A stretch of DNA of 18,028 nt from an uncultured Isosphaeraceae bacterium (GTDB taxonomy: Bacteria > Planctomycetota > Planctomycetia > Isosphaerales > Isosphaeraceae): NCBI GenBank assembly GCA_937907405.1, contig CALCIC010000880.1:1-18028 (forward strand), written 5' to 3'. The translations under genes were made by a program, and so were the position numbers. This document shows, in pieces, positions 1 through 7,352 of the stretch; positions within the stretch are counted from its first letter, which is position 1; each line of letters begins with the position of its first letter. Below the pieces are notes generated by a model. It saw only the letters and a list, made by a program, of their open reading frames with translations. It did not search any database and was not told the origin of the DNA.

Positions 1-332
1 CACGAACAATCCGGTTTCACCTCGATGAAAACTGCTCGCACGCCGTCGCCGAGGGGCTTCGTCGCCGCGGCATCGACGTGACGACCACGCCGGAGACGGG
101 GTTGCTCGGGGTTCAGGACGTGGAACAGCTCGCGTACCGTCTCGCTCAAGGACGGGTCATCTTCAGCTACGACGAGGATATGCTGCGGCTTGCCGCTTCG
201 GGCGTCGAGCACCCGGGAGTCGTCTTTTGCCAGCAGCGGCGACGGAGCGTTGGCGACATCATTCGCGGGCTTGTGCTCGTCTGGGAGCGGCTTGCTCCGA
301 GCGACATGATTGGGCAGGTCAAATATTTATGA
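1..332 (+). CDS. DUF5615 PIN-like protein, 5'-truncated by window edge
   Basis: The frame is open from base 3 to the TGA at 330-332. Read from the edge it begins RTIRFHLDEN, the typical N-terminal strand of DUF5615 proteins with their conserved Asp-Glu-Asn. A later stretch reads GRVIFSYDEDML, the second acidic motif of the PIN-like fold. A GTG at 78 would give an 84-residue protein but would remove the conserved LDEN, so the true start lies upstream of the window. DUF5615 proteins are small (about 110-120 aa) PIN-like proteins, often found next to DUF433 antitoxin-like genes and regarded as possible toxin nucleases. No partner is visible here because the window starts inside the gene. It converges on the sulfatase gene 55 bp away. 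Family assignment is fairly firm; activity is inferred. Confidence 0.75.
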   Translation, partial: RTIRFHLDENCSHAVAEGLRRRGIDVTTTPETGLLGVQDVEQLAYRLAQGRVIFSYDEDMLRLAASGVEHPGVVFCQQRRRSVGDIIRGLVLVWERLAPSDMIGQVKYL

Positions 333-387
333 GCGGGAGCGCCCCGCGAGATACGGACTCCCACGCCTTCTGAGCCGCCGACCCGAG

Positions 388-1875
388 TTACTTGTCCGCG
401 GCCGACGTCCTCGGCGTCCTTGTCCTGGGCCGGACGCGGTTGGGGAGCGGGTCGCCGGTCTCGCGGTCGAACTCGTCGGGGGTGAGACGGTCGGGCGCGG
501 CGTCGGCCGTCTCCATCCCCCATTCCACGACCGACTTCCGCATGTCGGCCAACAATGCGGCGTGCTTCGGGTCGGCGGCCAGGTTGTGCAGTTCGTCCGG
601 ATCGGCGTCGACGTCGTAAAGCTCCTCGACGGGCCGGGAGCTGACGAAGCATCCCCGTTGATCCGGGGTCAGCTTATCCTCGTCACGGAGGCGTCGCATC
701 GCAACATAGGTCGGGCTCCGCACGGCGTCGGCCGGGGGCGTCATCGGGCTGTCGTGGTCGTCGTTACGGATGTACTTGTACTGCTCGGATCGCGCGGCGC
801 GGGCCCTGGCGGCGTAGTCGTGCCAGTTCTTCTCGGCGAAGATCAGGTCGCGGACCTTGGCGTCGGGGTCTTTCAGCAACGGCGCGAAGTCCTTGCCCTG
901 GAAGGTCGGCCCCGGTTCGAGCCCGGCCAGCTTCAGGACGGTCGGGGCGACGTCGATCACGCTGACGAGGCGACCGCAGCGGCTCTCCGGTTCGACCTTC
1001 CCCGGCCATCGGGCGATGAGCGGGGTCTTGATTCCCGAGTCGTACAACGTCGTCTTGCAGCGCGGGAACGGCCTGCCGTTGTCGCTGAAGTACAGGACCA
1101 GCGTGTCGTCGGCGATCCCCTGTCTGTCCAGCTCAGCCAGCACCTCGCCGACGTGGTGGTCGAGGCGGCTGATCTCGTCGTAATAGAGCGCCAGGTCCTT
1201 GCGGACCTCGGGCGCGTCGGGCAGGTAAGGCGGGACGACGGCGTCCTCGGGGCGGTGCGGCCGGGGGATCGTCCCTTCCTGATAATCTCGATGGGGATCG
1301 AGCGAGGCGAGCCAGAGGAAGAACGGCTTGTCCCTGGGACGGTCGCGGAGCACGGGAACCCACTGGTCGCACCCGCTTTGAGCCGCGCCCCGGCCTTCGG
1401 CGGTCATGGGGGCCTTGGCGTTCTTGCCGGTCCCCAGTTGGAAACCCGCCGGGTTCGCCTCGCGGACGAGATCGAAACGATTTTTGACGGCGTTCCCCAG
1501 GTGCCACTTGCCGGCCGCGGCGGTCCAGTAGCCGGCCCCCTTGAGTTTCTCGACGAACGTGACCTGGTCGGCGGGGAGCGGCAGGTGCAGCTCCTCGGCG
1601 CCGGTGTTGTGCGGATATCGGCCGGTGATCACGCTGGCTCGGGTGGGGCTGCACGAGCTGGTCGTGAGGAAGGCGCGGTCGAACCGCATCCCCTCGCGCG
1701 CCAGCCTGTCGATGTTCGGCGTCCCGACGTTGGGGTTGCCGAACGCCCCGCAGTCGTCCCAGGCCTGGTCGTCGGCGATGATCAAGACGACGTTGGGACG
1801 CTTCGGCTCCTCGGCGACGGCGGCCGATGCGAGGCCGAGGATCGAAAACAGGCCCGCCAGCAGGGTTGGTCTCAT
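388..1875 (-). CDS. secreted sulfatase (arylsulfatase / heparan N-sulfatase-like)
   Basis: A 495-residue type I sulfatase that should hydrolyse sulfate esters or sulfamates on a glycan outside the cytoplasm. From the ATG at 1875 it begins MRPTLLAGLFSILGLASAAVAEE, a clear signal peptide; the frame is open 33 codons further upstream but that extension lacks sense. Metal ligands D35-D36-Q37 lie in IIADDQ. The formylglycine motif is C75-S-P-T-R79 followed by ASVITG, which fits the Cys-type maturation signal CxPxR. The second signature, GYWTAAAGKWHLG, contains K123 and H125. The distal metal site is S-D265-N266-G, and K283 follows in GIKTP. The C-terminal part has the usual ELYDVDADPDELHNL segment. 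Overall the layout resembles N-sulfoglucosamine sulfohydrolase-like sulfatases; the substrate cannot be read from sequence. It is divergent from aspS and convergent with the DUF5615 gene. An FGE-type activator is needed and is not in the window. Confidence 0.93.
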   Translation of the reverse strand: MRPTLLAGLFSILGLASAAVAEEPKRPNVVLIIADDQAWDDCGAFGNPNVGTPNIDRLAREGMRFDRAFLTTSSCSPTRASVITGRYPHNTGAEELHLPLPADQVTFVEKLKGAGYWTAAAGKWHLGNAVKNRFDLVREANPAGFQLGTGKNAKAPMTAEGRGAAQSGCDQWVPVLRDRPRDKPFFLWLASLDPHRDYQEGTIPRPHRPEDAVVPPYLPDAPEVRKDLALYYDEISRLDHHVGEVLAELDRQGIADDTLVLYFSDNGRPFPRCKTTLYDSGIKTPLIARWPGKVEPESRCGRLVSVIDVAPTVLKLAGLEPGPTFQGKDFAPLLKDPDAKVRDLIFAEKNWHDYAARARAARSEQYKYIRNDDHDSPMTPPADAVRSPTYVAMRRLRDEDKLTPDQRGCFVSSRPVEELYDVDADPDELHNLAADPKHAALLADMRKSVVEWGMETADAAPDRLTPDEFDRETGDPLPNRVRPRTRTPRTSAADK

Positions 1876-2030
1876 CGTGCGGCCTCGGTGGTTGCCGGAC
1901 GCATCGGGAGCGTCCCGTTCGTCCACGACCCGGGTCAGGAAGGCCAACGTAACAGCCGGGCGAACCCGGGGCAACGACGCGGCCTCTTAACTTGTAGCCG
2001 GCGACAATGATGCAGATTCGCCGCGACGCC

Positions 2031-2060
2031 TTGACGCTTCCGAATCGGTCGGGTTATCGT
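2031..2060 (+). promoter_or_regulatory. candidate sigma70-like promoter for aspS
   Basis: TTGACG at 2031-2036 matches the -35 consensus at 5 of 6 bases. TATCGT at 2055-2060 (18-bp spacer) matches the -10 at 4 of 6; TTATCG with a 17-bp spacer is the alternative. It lies about 100 bp before the aspS start in the 283-bp divergent gap with the sulfatase gene. No other structure was recognised in that gap. Confidence 0.35.
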
Positions 2061-2158
2061 GATCGACCTGGAGGCCGGCCCGTTCGGCCTTCGTCGGGCT
2101 CCTTTTAAGCCCGGAAAACACCGGAACTTATGGCAAACGACAGGCCGCCGAGCGAACC

Positions 2159-3928
2159 ATGCTGCTGAAACGAACGCATACCTGCGGGGAATTGACGAAG
2201 GAGCACGTCGGCCAGACGGTCGCGCTCAACGGCTGGGTCGACGCCTGGCGCGACTTCGGGGGCCTGGTCTTCATCGACCTTCGCGACCGCTACGGCGTCA
2301 CGCAGGTCGTCTTCGAGCCCGAGGCCGGCGCCGATTTGCAGTCGCAGGCGCGGGAGCTGCGCAACGAGTACGTGGTCGGGATTCGAGGGACCGTCGCCGC
2401 GCGGCTGCCGGGCAAGGAGAATCCCAAGCTCAAGACCGGCGCCGTCGAGGTCCGGGCGGTCGAGCTCTCCGTCTACAACGCCTCTCCCACGCCCCCGTTC
2501 GAGATCAACGGCCCCGAGCCCAACGAAGAACTGCGGCTCAAGTACCGGTTCCTCGACCTCCGCCGCCCCGAGCTTCAGCGCGTGTTCATCCTCCGCCATG
2601 AGATCGGCCAGTTGATGCGCCGGGTGATGACCGAGATGAACTTCCTGGAAGTCGAGACTCCGGTCCTGGGCCGCAGCACCCCCGAAGGCGCCCGCGACTT
2701 TTTGGTTCCCAGCCGGGTCCATCCCAGCCATTATTACGCGTTGCCGCAGTCGCCTCAGCTTTACAAGCAGCTCCTGATGGTCTCGGGCTTCGACCGCTAC
2801 TTCCAGATCGCCCGATGCTTCCGCGACGAGGACCTTCGGGCCACCCGCCAGCCCGAGTTCTCGCAGCTCGACGTCGAGATGTCGTTCGTCGAGGACGAGG
2901 ACGTCATGACGATGATGGAGACCCTGGTCGCCGCCATGGCCAAGCAGTTCGGCGGCGAGGAGTTGAAGCTGCCGCTGTACCGGATCGAGTATCACGACGC
3001 GATGGAGCGGTACGGCAACGACCGCCCCGACCTGCGGTACGGCCTGGAGCTTAAGGACGTGGCCGACGTCGCCGAGGAGACGGAATTCCGAGTCTTCCAG
3101 CAGGCCAAGGAAGCCGGCTACCGGATTCGAGGGATCTGCGCCCCCGGCGGCGCCGAGAAGTACAGCCGCAAGGACCTGGACGGCCTGACCGAGTTCGCCG
3201 GTTCGTTCGGCGCCAAGGGGCTCGTATGGCTGAAGGTCGAGGCCGAGACCTTCGCCGGACCGACCGCCAAGTTCTTCACCAAGCCCGAGGTCCAGGCGAA
3301 GCTCCGCGAGCGGTTCGACGCCAAGGCCGGCGACCTGATCCTGATCGTCGCCGACACCCAGGCGGTGACCAGCCAGGCCCTGTCGAACCTCCGCGCCCGG
3401 CTCGCCGCCGAGCTGGAGATGTACGATCCCAGGTCGTTCCACTACTCGTGGGTCATTCGGTTCCCGCTCCTGGCCTGGGACGCGGACGAGAATCGGTACG
3501 TCGCCGAGCACCATCCGTTCACCATGCCGATGGCCGAGGACCTGCCGCTCCTCGACACCGATCCCGCCAAGGTCCGGGCGCAGGCGTACGACCTGGTCGT
3601 CAACGGCGAGGAGGCCGGCGGCGGCACCATCCGGTGCCACGATCCGGTCATCCAGTCGAAGATCTTCGCGCTGCTCGGCCTGACTCCGGAAGAGGCCGAC
3701 GAGAAGTTCGGCTTCCTGCTCAGCGCGTTGCGCAACGGCGCGCCGCCGCACGGCGGCATCGCTCTGGGCTACGACCGCCTGGTCATGCTCTACGCCGGGT
3801 TGACCAACATCCGCGACTGCATCGCCTTCCCCAAGACCGCCAAGGGGACCGACCTGATGACCGGCGCCCCCGGGACCGTCGCGGCCCGCCAGCTCAGGGA
3901 GTTGCATATCCGCCCGAACCTGGACTGA
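2159..3928 (+). CDS. aspS: aspartyl-tRNA synthetase, bacterial type
   Basis: A class II aminoacyl-tRNA synthetase of 589 aa, the usual bacterial AspRS length. It activates Asp with ATP and charges tRNA-Asp in the cytoplasm. The N-terminal OB-fold anticodon-binding domain spans about residues 1-120 (VGQTVALNGWVDAWRDFGG). Motif 2 is FRDEDLRATRQPEFSQLD, with F221-R222-D223-E224. The bacterial GAD insertion lies about 285-420. Motif 3, GGIALGYDRLVM, has its Arg at 540. The ATG at 2159 gives the family N-terminus MLLKRTHTCGELT; only a weak Shine-Dalgarno-like stretch precedes it. The residue after RD in the OB fold is Phe33, where discriminating E. coli AspRS has Leu and known non-discriminating enzymes have His. 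Whether this enzyme also charges tRNA-Asn is therefore open. No gatCAB is seen in the window. Confidence 0.97.
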   Translation: MLLKRTHTCGELTKEHVGQTVALNGWVDAWRDFGGLVFIDLRDRYGVTQVVFEPEAGADLQSQARELRNEYVVGIRGTVAARLPGKENPKLKTGAVEVRAVELSVYNASPTPPFEINGPEPNEELRLKYRFLDLRRPELQRVFILRHEIGQLMRRVMTEMNFLEVETPVLGRSTPEGARDFLVPSRVHPSHYYALPQSPQLYKQLLMVSGFDRYFQIARCFRDEDLRATRQPEFSQLDVEMSFVEDEDVMTMMETLVAAMAKQFGGEELKLPLYRIEYHDAMERYGNDRPDLRYGLELKDVADVAEETEFRVFQQAKEAGYRIRGICAPGGAEKYSRKDLDGLTEFAGSFGAKGLVWLKVEAETFAGPTAKFFTKPEVQAKLRERFDAKAGDLILIVADTQAVTSQALSNLRARLAAELEMYDPRSFHYSWVIRFPLLAWDADENRYVAEHHPFTMPMAEDLPLLDTDPAKVRAQAYDLVVNGEEAGGGTIRCHDPVIQSKIFALLGLTPEEADEKFGFLLSALRNGAPPHGGIALGYDRLVMLYAGLTNIRDCIAFPKTAKGTDLMTGAPGTVAARQLRELHIRPNLD

Positions 3929-3960
3929 GCGAACTCATCGCCGATCGAATCGCTCGAAGA

Positions 3961-4054
3961 AACAGCCATGGAAGCCCGAAGCGCCAGCGAGTGGATACAC
4001 CGGACGCATGGCGAGGGAATTCACTCGCTGGCGCTTCGGGCTTCCATGGCTGTT
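3961..4054. repeat. large perfect inverted repeat (palindromic intergenic element, copy 1)
   Basis: Arms 3961-3993 and 4022-4054 are perfect reverse complements over 33 bp, separated by a 28-nt loop. The arm ends in the core GCCCGAAGCGCCAGCGAGTG (3974-3993 and, inverted, 4022-4041), which returns with one base changed in a second hairpin at 10903-10991. It begins 32 bp after the aspS stop and takes up a third of the 324-bp gap 3929-4252. It could fold into a very stable RNA hairpin and stop or protect the aspS transcript, but there is no U-tract. It looks like a dispersed REP-like element rather than a classical terminator. Confidence 0.85.
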
Positions 4055-4131
4055 CCACAGACCTCAGTTTTGCGCCTCCGCCAGAAGACCTTCCCCCCCC
4101 ATCCTTGGGGATTACAGGAGCCCGGTCCCGG

Positions 4132-4160
4132 ATGACATGCAACCGCCATGGTTGTAGAAT
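4132..4160 (+). promoter_or_regulatory. sigma70-like promoter for the PSCyt1/PSD1-DUF1501 pair
   Basis: ATGACA (4132-4137) and TAGAAT (4155-4160) each match the consensus at 5 of 6 bases and are separated by exactly 17 bp. A start near 4167 would leave a leader of about 85 nt before the ATG at 4253. It would also exclude the TTG at 4163 as a start codon. The rest of the gap 3929-4252 holds the inverted repeat and a run of eight C at 4093-4100. Confidence 0.5.
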
Positions 4161-4252
4161 AGTTGTTGGTCAGCGCACGACTCAAGAACACGCTCCGCGT
4201 CGTCGGAGACGTTCCGGCCGTCATCACCACCTGTTCCATCCGAGGCTTCCGC

Positions 4253-7200
4253 ATGTCGGCGAGAAGACGGACTCATCCTGTGGGTCGAATCGTGGTGCTT
4301 GCGGTCCTGACGGGGGGACTAGGCGTTTCGGCGGCGACTCTGGACGACGCGCCGGGCGCGGCGGCGAATGATCCGGCGGCCGTCGAGTTCTTCGAGAAGC
4401 GAGTGCGGCCGATCCTGATCGAGCGCTGCGTCGGCTGCCACGGGCCGACGAAGCAGAAGGGCGAGCTTCGCCTGGACAGCCGGGCGCGGGTGCTGGCCGG
4501 CGGATCGTCGGGACCGGCCGTCGAGCCCGGCAAGATCGAAACGAGCCTGCTGGTCAGCGCGATCAACTACGGCGAGTTGTACCAGATGCCGCCGAAGTCG
4601 AAGCTGCCCGCCGAGGAAATCGAGGCGCTCACGGAATGGGTCGCCCGGGGCGCGCCCTGGGGCGTCGAATCGCCCAGGAGCGATGGCCCGGCGGAGAACG
4701 ACTCCGGAGCCGGCTTCGAGGCGAGCGCCGAGTACGCCCGGAGGGCGAAGTTCTGGTCGTTCCAGCCGATCCAGAAGCCCACGCCGCCGCCGGTGAGCGC
4801 CGACCGGGCGCATTGGCCTCGGAACCCGATCGATCGGTTCGTCCTGGCGGGACTGGAGGAGCGCGGGCTCGGACCGGCCGAAGAGGCCGATCGGCGGACG
4901 TTGATCCGACGCCTGACTTACGACCTGATCGGCCTGCCCCCGACCGTCGACGAGGTCGCGGCCTTCGTCGCCGACGACGCGCCCGACGCCTATGAAAAGC
5001 TCGTTGATCGGCTGCTCGCCAGCCCGCACCACGGCGAGCGCTGGGGACGGCACTGGCTCGATCTGGCGCGGTACGCCGAGACCTCGGGCCACGAGTTCGA
5101 CTACGACATCCTGGATTCGCATCGGTATCGCGACTACGTCGTCCGGGCGATCAATCTCGACCTCCCGTACGACCAGTTCGTCGTCGAGCAAGTGGCCGGC
5201 GACCTGCTGGCCAACCCGAGGCGGCATCCGACCGAAGGCTTCAATGAATCGATTCTCGGCACCGGCTTCTCCTTCCTGGGGGAGGGGACGCATTCGCCGG
5301 TCGACGTCCGCGACGAGGGAGTGCGGCGGATCGACAACCAGATCGACGTCCTGTCGAAAACGTTCCTCGGCCTGACCGTAAGCTGCGCCCGCTGTCACGA
5401 CCACAAGTTCGACCCGATCAGCGCCCACGACTACTACGCGCTGGCGGGCTACTACCGAAGCTCACGGCATCAGCAAGCGTTCATCGATTCCGACGTCCGG
5501 ATCGCTCCGATCGTCGACGACCTCAAGGAGCTTAAGCAGTCGATCCGCGACCTGCTGAACGAAGCGGCGGTCAAGCTGCCGGAAGCTCGACGGCTCGCAG
5601 TCGAGACGGTTCTGGACTCAGCCGATCAGCCTTCGGGGGGCGGTCGGGTCGGCGACGCGACCGCCGACGGCTTTCGGGCTTCGCGGTTCGACGACTGGAA
5701 GGCGACGGGCGACGCGTTCGGCGAGCCCGGCGCGGCGGCCGGCGATTTCCGGCTCGAACTGGGCGACGACGGCCGGCGGCTCGCGCCGATCCGCGCCGGG
5801 GCGCTGCATGGCGGGCGGATTTCGGATCGACTCCAGGGGGTCGCGAGATCCCCCACGTTCACGATCCGGGGGCGGTATCTGCATCTGCTCGCGGGGGGGA
5901 CCGGCGGGCGAATCAACGTGGTCGTCGACGGCTTCGAGAAGATCCGATCGCCGATCTACGGCGATCTGACGATCGCGGTCGCCGCCCCGGGCACGCCGCG
6001 CTGGATCTCGCGCGACCTGGCGATGTGGCGGGGCCATCGGGCGTACATCGAGGTTTGCGACGGCTCGGCCGTCGACTACACCGGCGCCCGGACGAAACGC
6101 GTCGAGGGGGACGGCAGCCTCCGCGTCGTCGAAGCCGCCCTGACCGATCAGGCCCACCCCCCCGCCGCCCCTTCCGTCGCCCCCGGCGCGCCCGTCGATC
6201 TCAACGCCGTCGTGATCGAGCTGGCGACGGTCGACTCGCCGCTGGCCGACCGACTCGCCGGGGCGCTCGACGCCTATCGCGTCCTGGAAGCCAAGATTCC
6301 CGAGCCGACCTTCGCGCCGGCGATCGTCGACGGGGACGGCGAGGACGAGCACCTGATGATCCGAGGCAACCCCCAGACCCTGGGCGAGGCGGTCCCCCGA
6401 CGGCTTCCGTCGATCCTGGGCGGCCGGAGTCAGGCGAGTCCCTCCGGCGGCAGCGGCCGTCTTGAGCTGGCCCGGGGCCTCGTCGACGCCCACTCCAACC
6501 CCCTCCCCCCGCGCGTACTGGTCAACCGGCTTTGGAAGCAGCACTTCGGCGAGGGGATCGTCAAATCGACGGATGATTTCGGAGCTATGGGCCAACCTCC
6601 GTCCAACCCCGCGCTTCTCGACTGGCTGGCGTCCGAGTTCGTCGATCGGGGCTGGTCGCTCAAGACGATGCACCGGCTGATGGTCGGCTCGTCGGCCTAC
6701 CGGATGCGCAGCCGATCGGACGAGAAGGCCGATGAACTCGACCCCGACAACGTCCTGCTGCACCGGATGAACGTCCGCCGTCTGGAAGCCGAGGCGATCC
6801 GCGACGCCCTGCTGGCAGTTTCGGGACGACTCGATCGCACAATGGCCGGCCCCAGCGTGCCGCCGCACCTGTCGGCGTTCATGGACGGTCGAGGCAGGCC
6901 GGCGACGAGCGGCCCGATCGACGGCGACGGCCGACGAAGCCTTTACATCCAGGTCCGCCGCAACTTCCTCACGCCGATGTTCCTGGCGTTCGACGCCCCC
7001 GCGCCGTTTTCGACGATGGGCCGGCGGAACGTCTCCAACGTCCCGGCGCAGGCGTTGACCCTGCTCAACGACCCGATGATGGTCGAGCTGGCCGACGCCT
7101 GGGCCGCCCGATCGCTCGCCGAGGGCGATCAGCCCGTCGAACGGCGGATCGCCCGCCTGTACGAATCGGCCTTCGGTCGGCCGCCGACCGACCGCGAGGT

Positions 7201-7312
7201 CCGCCAGTGCGCGGCGTTCGTCGCCGAGGGGGGGACGTCGGACCCGTTGCGGGCGTGGACGAATCTCTGCCACGTGCTGTTCAACGTCAAGGAATTCATC
7301 TACGTCGACTGA
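4253..7312 (+). CDS. secreted PSCyt1 - PSCyt2 (DUF1549) - PSD1 (DUF1553) protein
   Basis: A 1019-residue planctomycete-type protein. The ATG at 4253 starts MSARRRTHPV followed by a hydrophobic stretch ending GVSAA, a signal peptide; the longer reading from a TTG at 4163 adds residues that do not look like a leader. The PSCyt1 cytochrome-c-like domain carries a haem-binding motif C59-V-G-C62-H63, then a QMPPKSKLP loop whose Met could be the axial ligand. PSCyt2/DUF1549 covers about 190-400 (IDRFVLAGLEERGL, RLTYDLIGLPPT, HWLDLARYAETSG) and includes a second CxxCH, C378-A-R-C381-H382, in the CARCHDHKFDPI signature. The middle, about 480-640, looks like a beta-rich module. PSD1/DUF1553 runs about 735-1000 (NRLWKQHFGEGIV, NVSNVPAQALTLLND). 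The biochemical role of this architecture is not established; its common company is sulfatases and DUF1501 proteins. Forty bp separate it from the DUF1501 gene, so the two are probably one operon. Confidence 0.93.
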   Translation: MSARRRTHPVGRIVVLAVLTGGLGVSAATLDDAPGAAANDPAAVEFFEKRVRPILIERCVGCHGPTKQKGELRLDSRARVLAGGSSGPAVEPGKIETSLLVSAINYGELYQMPPKSKLPAEEIEALTEWVARGAPWGVESPRSDGPAENDSGAGFEASAEYARRAKFWSFQPIQKPTPPPVSADRAHWPRNPIDRFVLAGLEERGLGPAEEADRRTLIRRLTYDLIGLPPTVDEVAAFVADDAPDAYEKLVDRLLASPHHGERWGRHWLDLARYAETSGHEFDYDILDSHRYRDYVVRAINLDLPYDQFVVEQVAGDLLANPRRHPTEGFNESILGTGFSFLGEGTHSPVDVRDEGVRRIDNQIDVLSKTFLGLTVSCARCHDHKFDPISAHDYYALAGYYRSSRHQQAFIDSDVRIAPIVDDLKELKQSIRDLLNEAAVKLPEARRLAVETVLDSADQPSGGGRVGDATADGFRASRFDDWKATGDAFGEPGAAAGDFRLELGDDGRRLAPIRAGALHGGRISDRLQGVARSPTFTIRGRYLHLLAGGTGGRINVVVDGFEKIRSPIYGDLTIAVAAPGTPRWISRDLAMWRGHRAYIEVCDGSAVDYTGARTKRVEGDGSLRVVEAALTDQAHPPAAPSVAPGAPVDLNAVVIELATVDSPLADRLAGALDAYRVLEAKIPEPTFAPAIVDGDGEDEHLMIRGNPQTLGEAVPRRLPSILGGRSQASPSGGSGRLELARGLVDAHSNPLPPRVLVNRLWKQHFGEGIVKSTDDFGAMGQPPSNPALLDWLASEFVDRGWSLKTMHRLMVGSSAYRMRSRSDEKADELDPDNVLLHRMNVRRLEAEAIRDALLAVSGRLDRTMAGPSVPPHLSAFMDGRGRPATSGPIDGDGRRSLYIQVRRNFLTPMFLAFDAPAPFSTMGRRNVSNVPAQALTLLNDPMMVELADAWAARSLAEGDQPVERRIARLYESAFGRPPTDREVRQCAAFVAEGGTSDPLRAWTNLCHVLFNVKEFIYVD

Positions 7313-7352
7313 ACGTCGAACGTCCCTCCGGGGGATCGGGCGGAGTCTCATC

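Noticed and set aside
333..347. GCGGG/CCCGC hairpin between the convergent DUF5615 and sulfatase genes
   Set aside because: Only a 5-bp stem without a T-run; expected often by chance at this GC content.
310..2010. Long plus-strand ORF (566 codons) opposite the sulfatase
   Set aside because: Its translation is Arg/Gly/Val-rich without any domain, while the opposite strand encodes a complete sulfatase. It is a high-GC shadow.
2105..3907. Minus-strand ORF of 600 codons opposite aspS
   Set aside because: Antisense of a conserved synthetase with no recognisable motif.
4319..5428. Minus-strand ORF of 369 codons inside the PSCyt1 gene, and similar ones at 5618-7354 and 7296-8903
   Set aside because: All lie opposite well-supported genes and show no domain.
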